From Rhodanobacteraceae bacterium (lineage in GTDB: Bacteria > Pseudomonadota > Gammaproteobacteria > Xanthomonadales > Rhodanobacteraceae): a DNA stretch of 64,000 nucleotides. The stretch's first letter is position 1, and each line of letters starts with the position of its first letter. Positions 51,537-59,583 of this stretch are shown here, piece after piece. Location of the stretch: assembly GCA_009996615.1 (NCBI GenBank), contig JAACZU010000001.1, positions 372,001-436,000 on the forward strand, written 5' to 3'. A program made the position numbers and the translations under genes. Under the pieces are notes generated by a model, which worked only from the letters and a program-made list of their open reading frames with translations, searched no databases and had not been told where the DNA came from.

Positions 51537-52487
51537 ATGATCGAAGCCCGCCCCGCCGTCCTGCCGCCCGACCTGCGCGATGCGCTGGCGCGCGCGATCG
51601 CCCAGGTCAACACCGTCGTGCTCGGCAAGCGCCGCGAGGTGCGCTTGGCCTTCGTCTGCCTGCTCGCCGGCGGCCACCTGCTGATCGAGGATCGCCCCGG
51701 CGTCGGCAAGACCACGCTCGCGCACGCGCTGGCGGCCACGCTCGGGCTCGACTTCCAGCGCGTGCAGTTCACCGCCGACCTGCTGCCGTCGGACATCATC
51801 GGCGTGGGCATCTACGAGCGCGAGACGAGCCGCTTCAAGTTCCATCCCGGCCCGCTGTTCACGCAGCTGCTGCTGGCCGACGAGATCAACCGCGCGATGC
51901 CGAAGACGCAGAGCGCGCTGCTGGAGGCGATGGCCGAGCAGCAGGTCACCGTCGACGGCACCACGCACCGGCTGGTGCCGCCGTTCTTCGTCGTCGCGAC
52001 GCAGAATCCGCTCGACTTCTCCGGCACCTGGCCGCTGCCCGATTCGCAGCTCGACCGCTTCATGCTGCGCATGAGCCTGGGCTATCCGGACCGCGAGGCC
52101 GAACGCGCGATGCTCGCCGCGGCCGACCGCCGCAGCGTGCTCGACGGCCTGTCGCCGTGCCTGGACGCGGCGCAGGTGCTGGAGCTGCGCGACGCCTGCG
52201 CCGCCGTGGTGGCCAGCCCGGCGCTGATCGACTACGTGCAGGCACTGCTCGCCGCCAGCCGCGAGCACGCCGAGATCCGCATCGGCCTGTCGCCGCGTGC
52301 CGGCCTCGCCCTGCTCGCCGCGGCACGCGCGCACGCGCTGCTGTCCGGCCGCCCGCACTGCCTGCCCGAGGACGTGCAGGCTGTGTTCCCGTTCGTCGCA
52401 GCGCACCGCCTCACGCCCGGCGCGAGTGCGCGCGCCGGCCGCGACAAGCTCGCGCTGCAACTGCTCGAAGCGACGCCGGTGCGGTGA
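51537..52487 (+). CDS. MoxR-type AAA ATPase
   Basis: 316 residues from the ATG at 51537. Walker A IEDRPGVGKTTLAHAL, Walker B LLLADEINRAMPKTQSALLE, sensor 1 FVVATQNPLDFSGTWPLP, and the lid. MoxR ATPases act as chaperone-like partners of DUF58/VWA proteins. Followed by a DUF58 gene and a TgpA transglutaminase gene, a standard trio. Confidence 0.93.
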   Translation: MIEARPAVLPPDLRDALARAIAQVNTVVLGKRREVRLAFVCLLAGGHLLIEDRPGVGKTTLAHALAATLGLDFQRVQFTADLLPSDIIGVGIYERETSRFKFHPGPLFTQLLLADEINRAMPKTQSALLEAMAEQQVTVDGTTHRLVPPFFVVATQNPLDFSGTWPLPDSQLDRFMLRMSLGYPDREAERAMLAAADRRSVLDGLSPCLDAAQVLELRDACAAVVASPALIDYVQALLAASREHAEIRIGLSPRAGLALLAAARAHALLSGRPHCLPEDVQAVFPFVAAHRLTPGASARAGRDKLALQLLEATPVR

Positions 52488-52502
52488 CGCCGGGTGTGAA
52501 CG

Positions 52503-52660
52503 GTGAAAGCCGCGATGCTTGTAGCCCTCCCCTTCAAGGGAAGGGTCAGGTGGAGATGGTGTTTCGATGTGCCCAACAAGCATCGCGCCTGCCGGCGCTC
52601 CCACAGGAGCAGCCAAGCGCGGCTTTGGGTGGGAGCGGCGGAAGCCGCGATGCTGTTGGA
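52503..52660. repeat. Family-4 repeat with a nested family-1 repeat
   Basis: Family-4 arms (GAAAGCCGCGATGCTTG at 52504, AAGCATCGCGCCTGCCGGCG at 52578, GGTGGGAGCGGCGGAAGCCG at 52629) with a family-1 copy (52525-52563) lying inside the first hairpin. The 287-bp moxR-DUF58 gap holds nothing else. Confidence 0.75.
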
Positions 52661-52774
52661 CCACAACGCGATGGCGACGCTTTGCGCGGCATGCCTGCGC
52701 ACGGAAGCCCCTGCAGCAGCGACCGCACGCACCTCTGACTGATTGTTCTTGTCGACACACTGAAACGGTCACGC

Positions 52775-53758
52775 ATGCCCTCGCGACTCGCCAACCTGCG
52801 CATCCGCCTGCTCGCCGCCGCCGAGCGCCGCCTGCCGGCACTGACGCGCCTGCGCCAGCCCGAGGCGCTGCCGATCCGGCTCGACCGCCGGCGCATCTAC
52901 GTGCTACCGAGCGGCTTCGGCCTCGCCTTCGCCGGCCTGCTGTTGGTGATGCTGCTCGGCGCGCTGAACTACGGCAACAACCCGGCCTTGCTGCTGACCT
53001 GCCTGCTCGGGTCGGCGGCCGGGGCGAGCCTGTTCTTCGGCTTCCGCAACGTCACCGGCCTTGCGCTGGTGCAGGTGCGCGCCGAGGACGCGCACGCCGG
53101 CGAGCCGCTGCCGCTGCGCCTTCGCTTCGCGGCGGGCGGGCGCGCGCGGCCAAGCCTGCGCCTGCACGCCGGCGCGGCCGAGACCGCCTTCGTGCTGGCC
53201 GACGGCGTCGACGAGATCGCGCTGGAACTGGCCGGCACGCAGCGCGGCTGGTGGCGGCCCGGCCGGCTGCGCCTGTGGACCGACTACCCGCTCGGCCTGT
53301 TCCGCATCTGGAGCTGGCTGCATCCGGACGTCGCCGTGCTGGTCTATCCGGCGCTGGAAACGCCGGCGCCGCCGCTGCCGGCCGGCGATGGCGAGCAAGG
53401 CGAGCAGGCGCGCGCCGGCGCCAGCGAGGAGCACGCCGGCCTGCGCGACTACCGGCCGAGCGATGCCGCGCGGCTGATCGCCTGGAAGGCCTCGATGCGC
53501 CACGACAGCCTGCTCGTGCGCGACCTCGAACGGCGCAGCGGCGAGGCGCTGACGCTCGACTACGCCGGCCTGCGCGGCCTCGACGGCGAGGCGCGCATCC
53601 GCCGTCTCGCCGCTTGGGTCGTCGCCGCCGAGCAGGCCCGGCGCAGTTATACGTTGCGCCTGCCGCAGGAATCGATCGGCCCCGGCCTCGGCGCCGAGCA
53701 CCGGCGCGCCTGCCTGCGCGCGCTGGCGCTGCTGCCGACGAGCGACGCACATGCCTGA
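52775..53758 (+). CDS. DUF58 protein
   Basis: 327 residues. Two N-terminal membrane helices (LAFAGLLLVMLLGALNYGNN, PALLLTCLLGSAAGASLFFG), then the DUF58 domain with GLRDYRPSDAARLIAWKASM near 225. Envelope-associated partner of MoxR. Overlaps the tgpA start by 8 bp. Confidence 0.9.
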   Translation: MPSRLANLRIRLLAAAERRLPALTRLRQPEALPIRLDRRRIYVLPSGFGLAFAGLLLVMLLGALNYGNNPALLLTCLLGSAAGASLFFGFRNVTGLALVQVRAEDAHAGEPLPLRLRFAAGGRARPSLRLHAGAAETAFVLADGVDEIALELAGTQRGWWRPGRLRLWTDYPLGLFRIWSWLHPDVAVLVYPALETPAPPLPAGDGEQGEQARAGASEEHAGLRDYRPSDAARLIAWKASMRHDSLLVRDLERRSGEALTLDYAGLRGLDGEARIRRLAAWVVAAEQARRSYTLRLPQESIGPGLGAEHRRACLRALALLPTSDAHA

Positions 53759-55745
53759 CCGCCTGTCCGACCGCCAGTTCGAGCTGCTCGGGCTGACCGT
53801 CGCGGCGACGCTGGCGACGCACCTGGGCCACCTGCCGCCGCTGCTGGCCGTCGCCTTCGCGCTGCTGCTGCCGCTGCGCGCGTGGACGCGCCGGCGCGGC
53901 GCGGCGACGGTCGGGCCGTGGATCCGCCTGCCACTGACCGCGCTGCTGGTCGTGCTGATCATCGCGAACTTCGGCAACGTGTTCGGGCGCGAACCAGGCA
54001 CCGTGCTCGGCTGCGGCCTGCTCGCGCTGAAGCTGCTCGAGACCGAGCGCGTGCGCGATGCACGCGTCGCGCTCGGCTTTGCCGCGTTCGTGCTGATGTG
54101 CGCGCTGCTGTTCACGCAGACGCTCGCGTTCACGCTGCTGATCTGCGCCGTGCTGGTGCTGCTGCTGGCCACGCTCGCCGCGCTGCAGCCGGCGCCGTTG
54201 CCGGGACCGCGCCGGTGGCGACAGGAACTGCGCCTGGCCGCGCTGCTGCTCGGCGCCAGCCTGCCGCTGGCCGCGGCCGCGTTCGTGCTGGTGCCGCGGC
54301 TCGGTTCGCCGCTGTGGGGCGCGCCGGGCAACGACGCGGCGCCGCGCACCGGCCTCGGCGAGAGCATGGCGCCGGGCACGCTGACCGAGCTGCTGATCGA
54401 CGACTCGCCGGCGTTCCGCGTCGACTTCGACGGCGCCGCACCGGCGCCGGCGCAGCGCTACTTCCGCGCGATCGTGCTGTGGGACTTCGACGGCACGACC
54501 TGGTCGCGCGGCCCGGGGCGCGCGACCGGCGCGCGCGAAGAGGCGCGCGCCGCCGGCGCGCCGGCGGCCTACACGGTCACGCTCGAACCGACCGACCGGC
54601 GCTGGCTGCCGGCGCTGGACCTGCCGCTCGACGCGCCCGAGCGCACGCACCTGACCGCCGACCGCCTGCTGGTCGCCGACGCGCCGGTACGCCAGCCGCG
54701 CCAGTACCGCGTGCAGTCGGCGCTGGCCTACACGCTGGCGCCGACGCTCGCGCCAGCGCAGCGCGCGCGGGCACTGGCACTGCCGGCCGGCTTCAACCCG
54801 CAGGCGCGCGCGCTCGCCGCGCGCTGGCGCGCCGACGGCCGCGACGACGACGCGGTCGTGCGCGCCGCGCTCGAGCTGTTCCATGCGCAGTTCACCTACA
54901 CGCTGAACCCGCCGCTGCTCGGCCGCGACGCGGTCGACGACTTCCTGTTCGACACGCGCCGCGGCTTCTGCGAGCACTACGCCTCGGCGTTCGTGTTCCT
55001 GATGCGCGCGGCCGGCATCCCGGCGCGCGTCGTGACCGGCTACCAGGGCGGCTGGTGGAACGAGGGCAGCCGCTACCTGCTGCTGCGCCAGTCCGACGCG
55101 CACGCCTGGGCCGAGGTCTGGCATGAAGGCCGCGGCTGGCGCCGCGTCGATCCGACCGCGGCGGTCAGCCCGGCGCGCGTGGAGCTTGGCGCCGCGGCCG
55201 CCAATGGCGCGGCCGGCTGGACCCAGGCGGATTGGCTGCGCGCGCTGCGCAACCGGCTCGACGTCGCCAACCGGCTGTGGACCGAGAGCATCATCCGCTT
55301 CGACGCGCTGCGCCAGCGCGGCCTGCTGACGCCGTTCGGCGTCACCGAGGCGAACGCGGGCGACCTGCTGCTGGCGCTGTCAGGCGTGCTCGGCAGCGTG
55401 CTGCTGCTGGCGACGCTGTGGGCGCTGCGCGGCGCGCCGGCGCCCGGCGGCGATGCGCTCGACCGCGCGTGGATGCGGCTGCGCGCGCGGCTCGCACGTG
55501 CCGGGATCGAGACGCGGCCAAGCGAAGGTCCGCTCGACCTGCTGCAGCGGGTGCGTGCGTTCGACGCCGGGCTCGGCGCGGCGCTGGCGCCGCTGGTAGA
55601 CGACTACGTCGTGTTGCGCTACGGCGGCGATGCAGCGGCCGCCGAACGCATCGCCGCGTTCGCGCATGCGTTGCGCACGCTGCCGTTGCCGCGCCGGCGC
55701 CGCGGCGCGCCTGCAACGCCGCGGCATTCAGGCCCGTCTGCGTAA
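53751..55745 (+). CDS. tgpA: TgpA-type transglutaminase membrane protein
   Basis: 664 residues. About six N-terminal helices (DUF3488), a periplasmic transglutaminase-like domain with Cys in RRGFCEHYASAFVFLMRAAG (near 408), His in SDAHAWAEVWHEG and Asp in WRRVDPTAAV, and a final helix plus C-terminal tail (DUF4129). A peptide-bond or amide-modifying role at the envelope is expected, substrate unknown. Last gene of the moxR-DUF58-tgpA group. Confidence 0.93.
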   Translation: MPDRLSDRQFELLGLTVAATLATHLGHLPPLLAVAFALLLPLRAWTRRRGAATVGPWIRLPLTALLVVLIIANFGNVFGREPGTVLGCGLLALKLLETERVRDARVALGFAAFVLMCALLFTQTLAFTLLICAVLVLLLATLAALQPAPLPGPRRWRQELRLAALLLGASLPLAAAAFVLVPRLGSPLWGAPGNDAAPRTGLGESMAPGTLTELLIDDSPAFRVDFDGAAPAPAQRYFRAIVLWDFDGTTWSRGPGRATGAREEARAAGAPAAYTVTLEPTDRRWLPALDLPLDAPERTHLTADRLLVADAPVRQPRQYRVQSALAYTLAPTLAPAQRARALALPAGFNPQARALAARWRADGRDDDAVVRAALELFHAQFTYTLNPPLLGRDAVDDFLFDTRRGFCEHYASAFVFLMRAAGIPARVVTGYQGGWWNEGSRYLLLRQSDAHAWAEVWHEGRGWRRVDPTAAVSPARVELGAAAANGAAGWTQADWLRALRNRLDVANRLWTESIIRFDALRQRGLLTPFGVTEANAGDLLLALSGVLGSVLLLATLWALRGAPAPGGDALDRAWMRLRARLARAGIETRPSEGPLDLLQRVRAFDAGLGAALAPLVDDYVVLRYGGDAAAAERIAAFAHALRTLPLPRRRRGAPATPRHSGPSA

Positions 55746-55794
55746 TATCCGATCGCGCTGCCGACCGGCAGCGGTCGGCTGATCGAGGTTTCCC

Positions 55795-56403
55795 ATGAAC
55801 AAGCAACTCGCACTCGCCCTCCTCGCCGCCAGCCTCGCCTCCTGCGCCACCGTGCCGACGCCGCTGCAGGGCCAGTTCTCGGCCGCGACGCCGCGCGCCG
55901 CCGCCGGCGGCAGCGCCGGCGGCGAACTGGTGCGCTGGGGCGGCGACATCATCAAGGTCGAGCCGAAGAACGATTCGACCTGCTTCGAAGTGCTCGCGCG
56001 CGACCTCGATGCGAGCGCGCGACCGCTCCGCCGCGACCCGAGCGGCGGCCGCTTCATCGCCTGCCGCAGCGGCTTCTACGATCCGGTCGAGTTCGAGGCC
56101 GGGCGCCAGATCACCGTGGTCGGCCGCGTCGACGGCACCGAGCACGGCAAGGTCGGCCAGTTCGACTACACCTATCCGCGCGTCGCCGCCGACACGATCT
56201 ACCTGTGGCCGAAGCGGCCGCTGTACGTGCGCACGCCGTACTACGACCCGTGGATGTACGACTGCGGCCCGTACGGCTGGGGCTACCCGTGCTGGGGTCC
56301 GTACTGGGGACCTTACTGGGGTCCGAGCGTGATCGTGCGCGAACGCCCGGCACGCCCGCCGGCGCCGCGGCCGGCTCCGAGCCCGCGCCCGAACCCGCGC
56401 TGA
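55795..56403 (+). CDS. Slp-family outer membrane lipoprotein
   Basis: 202 residues. Lipobox LASCATVP-type (Cys17) after a short signal peptide. Slp domain: VRWGGDIIKVEPKNDSTCFE, ASARPLRRDPSGGRFIACRS, FYDPVEFEAGRQITVVGRVD. The C-terminus is low-complexity aromatic/Pro-rich (WGPYWGPYWGPS, then [14 protein letters not shown]). Slp is starvation-induced in E. coli. Confidence 0.88.
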   Translation: MNKQLALALLAASLASCATVPTPLQGQFSAATPRAAAGGSAGGELVRWGGDIIKVEPKNDSTCFEVLARDLDASARPLRRDPSGGRFIACRSGFYDPVEFEAGRQITVVGRVDGTEHGKVGQFDYTYPRVAADTIYLWPKRPLYVRTPYYDPWMYDCGPYGWGYPCWGPYWGPYWGPSVIVRERPARPPAPRPAPSPRPNPR

Positions 56404-56424
56404 TCCGCGGGCCGGCAGCGGCAC

Positions 56425-56453
56425 TTGCATGGCGACCGCCCATGCCGTACAAA
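56425..56453 (+). promoter_or_regulatory. lexA promoter giving a leaderless start
   Basis: TTGCAT, a 17-bp spacer, then TACAAA (56448-56453), eight bases before the lexA ATG at 56462. Transcription would start at or next to the ATG. Confidence 0.55.
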
Positions 56454-56461
56454 TGTACGGC
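56444..56461. promoter_or_regulatory. LexA operator (SOS box) on lexA
   Basis: GCCGTACAAATGTACGGC; its core GTACAAATGTAC matches the operator known for the second xanthomonad LexA. It covers the -10 box and ends immediately before the ATG. Confidence 0.8.
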
Positions 56462-57085
56462 ATGAAGCTGACTGCCTCCCAACAACGCGTATACGACTGC
56501 ATCCAGCGCCATCTGGAGCAGCACGGGCGTGCCCCGACCCTGAGGGAAATCGCGCAGGATCTGGGACTTGCGAGCCATAGCTCGGCGCAGGATCATGTCG
56601 AGGCGCTGCTGCGCAAGGGCGTGCTCGAACGCCTGCCGCATCATCGCGGCCTGCGCCTGCCGGATCGCTCACGGGCGTCGGCGGCCACCCGGCTTCCCCT
56701 CGTCGGCCGGGTGGCCGCCGGCAGTCCGATCCTCGCCGCCGAGAACCTCGAAGGCGAACTCGGTGTCGATGCCGCGCTGTTCCGGCCGCGCGCCGATTAC
56801 CTGCTGCGCGTCGTCGGCCTCAGCATGCGCGACGCCGGCATCCTCGACGGCGACCTGATCGCGGTGCACCGCAGCGCCACGGCCGAGCACGGCCGCATCG
56901 TCGTGGCGCGGCTCGACGACGAAGTCACCGTCAAGCGGTTCGATCACCGCGGTGGCCGCGTGCGCCTGCTGCCGGCGAACCCGGACTTCGCGCCGATCGA
57001 GGTCGATCCCGCGCGCCACGCGTTCGCGATCGAGGGCCTCTACGTCGGCCTGGTCCGTCCCGCCGTTTCGTCCCTCCTGTCCTGA
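56462..57085 (+). CDS. lexA: LexA repressor (lexA-imuA-imuB-dnaE2 type)
   Basis: 207 residues from the ATG at 56462. Winged helix MKLTASQQRVYDCIQRHLEQ, APTLREIAQDLGLASHSSAQ; cleavage site Ala-Gly in RVAAGSPI; Ser in VVGLSMRDAGI and Lys in DEVTVKRFDH of the autoprotease. In-frame ATGs at 56429 and 56453 exist, but the operator spans that region. It should repress itself and the imuA-imuB-dnaE2 genes downstream. Confidence 0.94.
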   Translation: MKLTASQQRVYDCIQRHLEQHGRAPTLREIAQDLGLASHSSAQDHVEALLRKGVLERLPHHRGLRLPDRSRASAATRLPLVGRVAAGSPILAAENLEGELGVDAALFRPRADYLLRVVGLSMRDAGILDGDLIAVHRSATAEHGRIVVARLDDEVTVKRFDHRGGRVRLLPANPDFAPIEVDPARHAFAIEGLYVGLVRPAVSSLLS

Positions 57086-57099
57086 TCCCGGAAGCCGCG

Positions 57100-57831
57100 A
57101 TGTTCACCTCGTCCTCGCCCGATCCCGTCGCCGTCTCCGCCGACTTCGTGCAGGTCGCGCCCGCGCCGGCCGCACGGACACGCCCGGCGCCGCCGCCCGC
57201 GCCGCCACGCGCGCGTGACGCCGGCGCGCTGGCCGAGGTGCTGCGCCATCCCGGCATCTGGCGCCGCGGCGCGCCGGGCGCCGCGGTCGATGCGCTGCCG
57301 ACCGGCCTGGCCGAACTCGACGCGCTGCTGCCCGGCGGCGGCTGGCCGCGCGGAGCGCTCAGCGAGATCCTGGCCGAGCACGACGGCCTCGGCGAATGCA
57401 GCCTGCTGCTGCCGGCGCTCGCCGCGCTGACGCAGGCGCGCCGGCGCGTCGTGCTGGTCGCGCCGCCGTACCTGCCGTATGCGCCGGCGCTGGCCGCGGC
57501 CGGCGTCGATCTCGGCCAGCTCGTGCACATCGAGGCCAGTGCCGCCGATACCTACTGGACCGCCGAGCAATGCCTGCGCGCCGGCTGCTGCGGCGCCGTG
57601 CTGAACTGGCTGCCGCGCGCCGACTACCCGCAGCTGCGCCGCCTGCAGCTCGCCGCCGAAACCGGCGCGGCACTCGGCTTCGTGTTCCGTCCGCTCGCCG
57701 CCGCGCGCGAAACCAGCCCGGCCGCGCTGCGCCTCAGGCTCACGCAGGCGGACGGCGAGGCGCGCATCGAGATCCTGAAGTGCCGCGGCCAGCTCGGCGC
57801 CGGCCGGCCGGCGCTGCGGCAACGCGCCTAG
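57100..57831 (+). CDS. imuA: Mutagenesis protein ImuA
   Basis: 243 residues. RecA-like accessory protein of translesion synthesis: VDALPTGLAELDALLPGGGW, PRGALSEILAEHDGLGECSL, VVLVAPPYLPYAPALAAAGV, QCLRAGCCGAVLNWLP. The Pro/Ala-rich N-terminus is variable. The stop TAG is the first bases of the downstream repeat element (57829). 14 bp after lexA. Confidence 0.92.
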   Translation: MFTSSSPDPVAVSADFVQVAPAPAARTRPAPPPAPPRARDAGALAEVLRHPGIWRRGAPGAAVDALPTGLAELDALLPGGGWPRGALSEILAEHDGLGECSLLLPALAALTQARRRVVLVAPPYLPYAPALAAAGVDLGQLVHIEASAADTYWTAEQCLRAGCCGAVLNWLPRADYPQLRRLQLAAETGAALGFVFRPLAAARETSPAALRLRLTQADGEARIEILKCRGQLGAGRPALRQRA

Positions 57832-57997
57832 GAGCCTGGCGGACTTATGGAATCGATAGCGAAAATTCGACTGCGCGAGGACAGATTTTCGACGATTCGC
57901 CGGCCGATAGTGGCTCTATCGGCCAAGAAGCGGCGGAAATATGGACCGCGCAGGCGGATTTGCAGCCGATTCTCCCGACAGGCTCCTAGGAGCCTGC
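57829..57997. repeat. MITE-like element between imuA and imuB
   Basis: Bounded by TAGGAGCCTG (57829-57838) and CAGGCTCCTA (57979-57988), the latter being half of the perfect palindrome AGGCTCCTAGGAGCCT. Inside are two stems: CGAAAAT/ATTTTCG (57860-57891) and GGCCGATAG-TGGCT-CTATCGGCC (57902-57924). Lower GC than the flanking genes. A second head copy starts at 57988. It lengthens the imuA-imuB spacer to 237 bp. Confidence 0.65.
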
Positions 57998-58068
57998 GGG
58001 CTTGAGCAGTCGAGGTGAAAGCCCGGCCTGCTCGAGTCCGACGGACTCCCTGGACGCTCGAGGCATGC

Positions 58069-59583
58069 ATGTTCTGGCTCTGCCTCCGCTTCGCGCAACT
58101 GGCGCTCGACGTCGTCCGCACCGGCCTCGACCTGCCGCCGCGCACGCCGTGCGCGGTCGTCGACGGGCCACCGCAGCGGCGCCAGGTCGTGCTCGCCGAT
58201 GCCGCCGCGCGCAAGGCCGGCGTGCACGCCGGCCAGCCGCTGGCCGCGGCGCACCTGCTCTGCCCACGCCTCGCCGTCGCGCCGCGTGATGCCGCGGCGG
58301 AACGCCAGGCGCTCGACTCGCTGGCCGCCTGGGCCTACCGCTACAGCGCCGACGTCAGCCTCGCCGCGCCCGATGCGCTGTACGTCGAAGTCGGCGCCAG
58401 CCTCGCGCTGTTCGGCGGCTGGCCGGCGCTGGAACGGCGGCTGCGCGCCGAGCTCGCCGGGTTCGGCTTCGCCTGCTCGCTGGCGGCTGCGCCGACCGCG
58501 GCCGCCGCACACGTGCTGGCCGGGCTCGACGACGGCCTTGCGCTGCCCGCCCTCGCCCAGCTCGCGCCCGCCCTCGGCGCGGTGCCGCTCGTGCATGGCG
58601 GCCTCGCCGCGAAGGCCGTCGCGACGCTGCACGGGATGGGCCTGCGCACGCTCGGCGAGCTGTTCCGGCTGCCGCGCGCGGAACTCGCGCGGCGCATCGG
58701 CACCGACGCGCTCGACCAGCTCGATCGCCTGCGCGGCCTTGCCGCCGAGGCGCTGCCGCGCTGGCAGCCGCCGGCGCGCTTCGAACGTGGCGTCGAGTTC
58801 GCATTCGGCGTCGAATCGCACACCGCGCTCGCGTTCCCGCTGCAGCGGCTGATCGGCGAGTTGGCGCTGTTCCTGCGCGCGCGCGACGGCGGCGTGCAGC
58901 GCTTCACGCTCGTGCTCGGCCACGAGCGCGGCGCCAGCACGCGCGTCGAGGTCGGCCTGCTCGCGCCGCAGCGCGAGGCCGCCGCGCTGTTCGAGCTCGC
59001 GCGCACGCGGCTCGACCGGATCGCACTGCCGGCACCGGTGCATGCGCTGGCCGTGCGCGCCGACGACCTGCCGCCGCTGTGCCCGCTGCACCAGGACCTG
59101 TTCGAGACGAACCGCCGCGAGCAACTCGACTGGCCGATGCTGGCCGAACGCCTGCGCGCACGACTCGGCAACGACGCGCTCAAGGGCCTGGACTGCGTCG
59201 CCGACCACCGCCCGGCACGCGCCTGGCGTTTCGTGTCGCTCGATGCACCTGCCGATCCGCCCCGCAAGAATGGCCGTGGGAGCGGCGGCAGCCGCGATGC
59301 CTTGATCGGAGGGCCGAGGGCCGAGGGCCGAGGGCTGAAAAGCATCGCGGCTGCCGCCGCTCCCACAGCGCGGCCGTTCTGGCTGCTGCCGCGACCGCTG
59401 GCGCTGCGCGAAGCGCCCCTGCGCGTGCTCGCCGGCCCCGAGCGGATCGAAAGCGGCTGGTGGGACGAGCGCGACCAGCGCCGCGACTACTACATCGTCC
59501 AGCTGCGCAGCGGCCAACGCGCCTGGGCCTTCGTCGAGGCCGGCACGACGGACGGCTGGACCGTGCACGGCTGGTTCGCATGA
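58069..59583 (+). CDS. imuB: Y-family polymerase-like protein ImuB
   Basis: 504 residues from the ATG at 58069 ([16 protein letters not shown]); an upstream in-frame ATG at 58015 lies in the repeat-derived spacer. ImuB links ImuA and DnaE2 to the replisome and is catalytically inactive; the acidic triad of active Y-family enzymes is not seen here. Fingers/palm part, HhH ([16 protein letters not shown]) and little-finger region. A family-4 repeat (59277-59366) is translated in frame near residue 405 ([11 protein letters not shown]...SIAAAAAPT). The stop overlaps the dnaE2 start. Confidence 0.93.
   Translation: MFWLCLRFAQLALDVVRTGLDLPPRTPCAVVDGPPQRRQVVLADAAARKAGVHAGQPLAAAHLLCPRLAVAPRDAAAERQALDSLAAWAYRYSADVSLAAPDALYVEVGASLALFGGWPALERRLRAELAGFGFACSLAAAPTAAAAHVLAGLDDGLALPALAQLAPALGAVPLVHGGLAAKAVATLHGMGLRTLGELFRLPRAELARRIGTDALDQLDRLRGLAAEALPRWQPPARFERGVEFAFGVESHTALAFPLQRLIGELALFLRARDGGVQRFTLVLGHERGASTRVEVGLLAPQREAAALFELARTRLDRIALPAPVHALAVRADDLPPLCPLHQDLFETNRREQLDWPMLAERLRARLGNDALKGLDCVADHRPARAWRFVSLDAPADPPRKNGRGSGGSRDALIGGPRAEGRGLKSIAAAAAPTARPFWLLPRPLALREAPLRVLAGPERIESGWWDERDQRRDYYIVQLRSGQRAWAFVEAGTTDGWTVHGWFA
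59277..59366. repeat. Family-4 repeat inside imuB
   Basis: GTGGGAGCGGCGGCAGCCGC facing GCGGCTGCCGCCGCTCCCAC, with a GGGCCGAGGGCCGAGGGCCG run in the loop. Read in frame by imuB. Confidence 0.87.
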
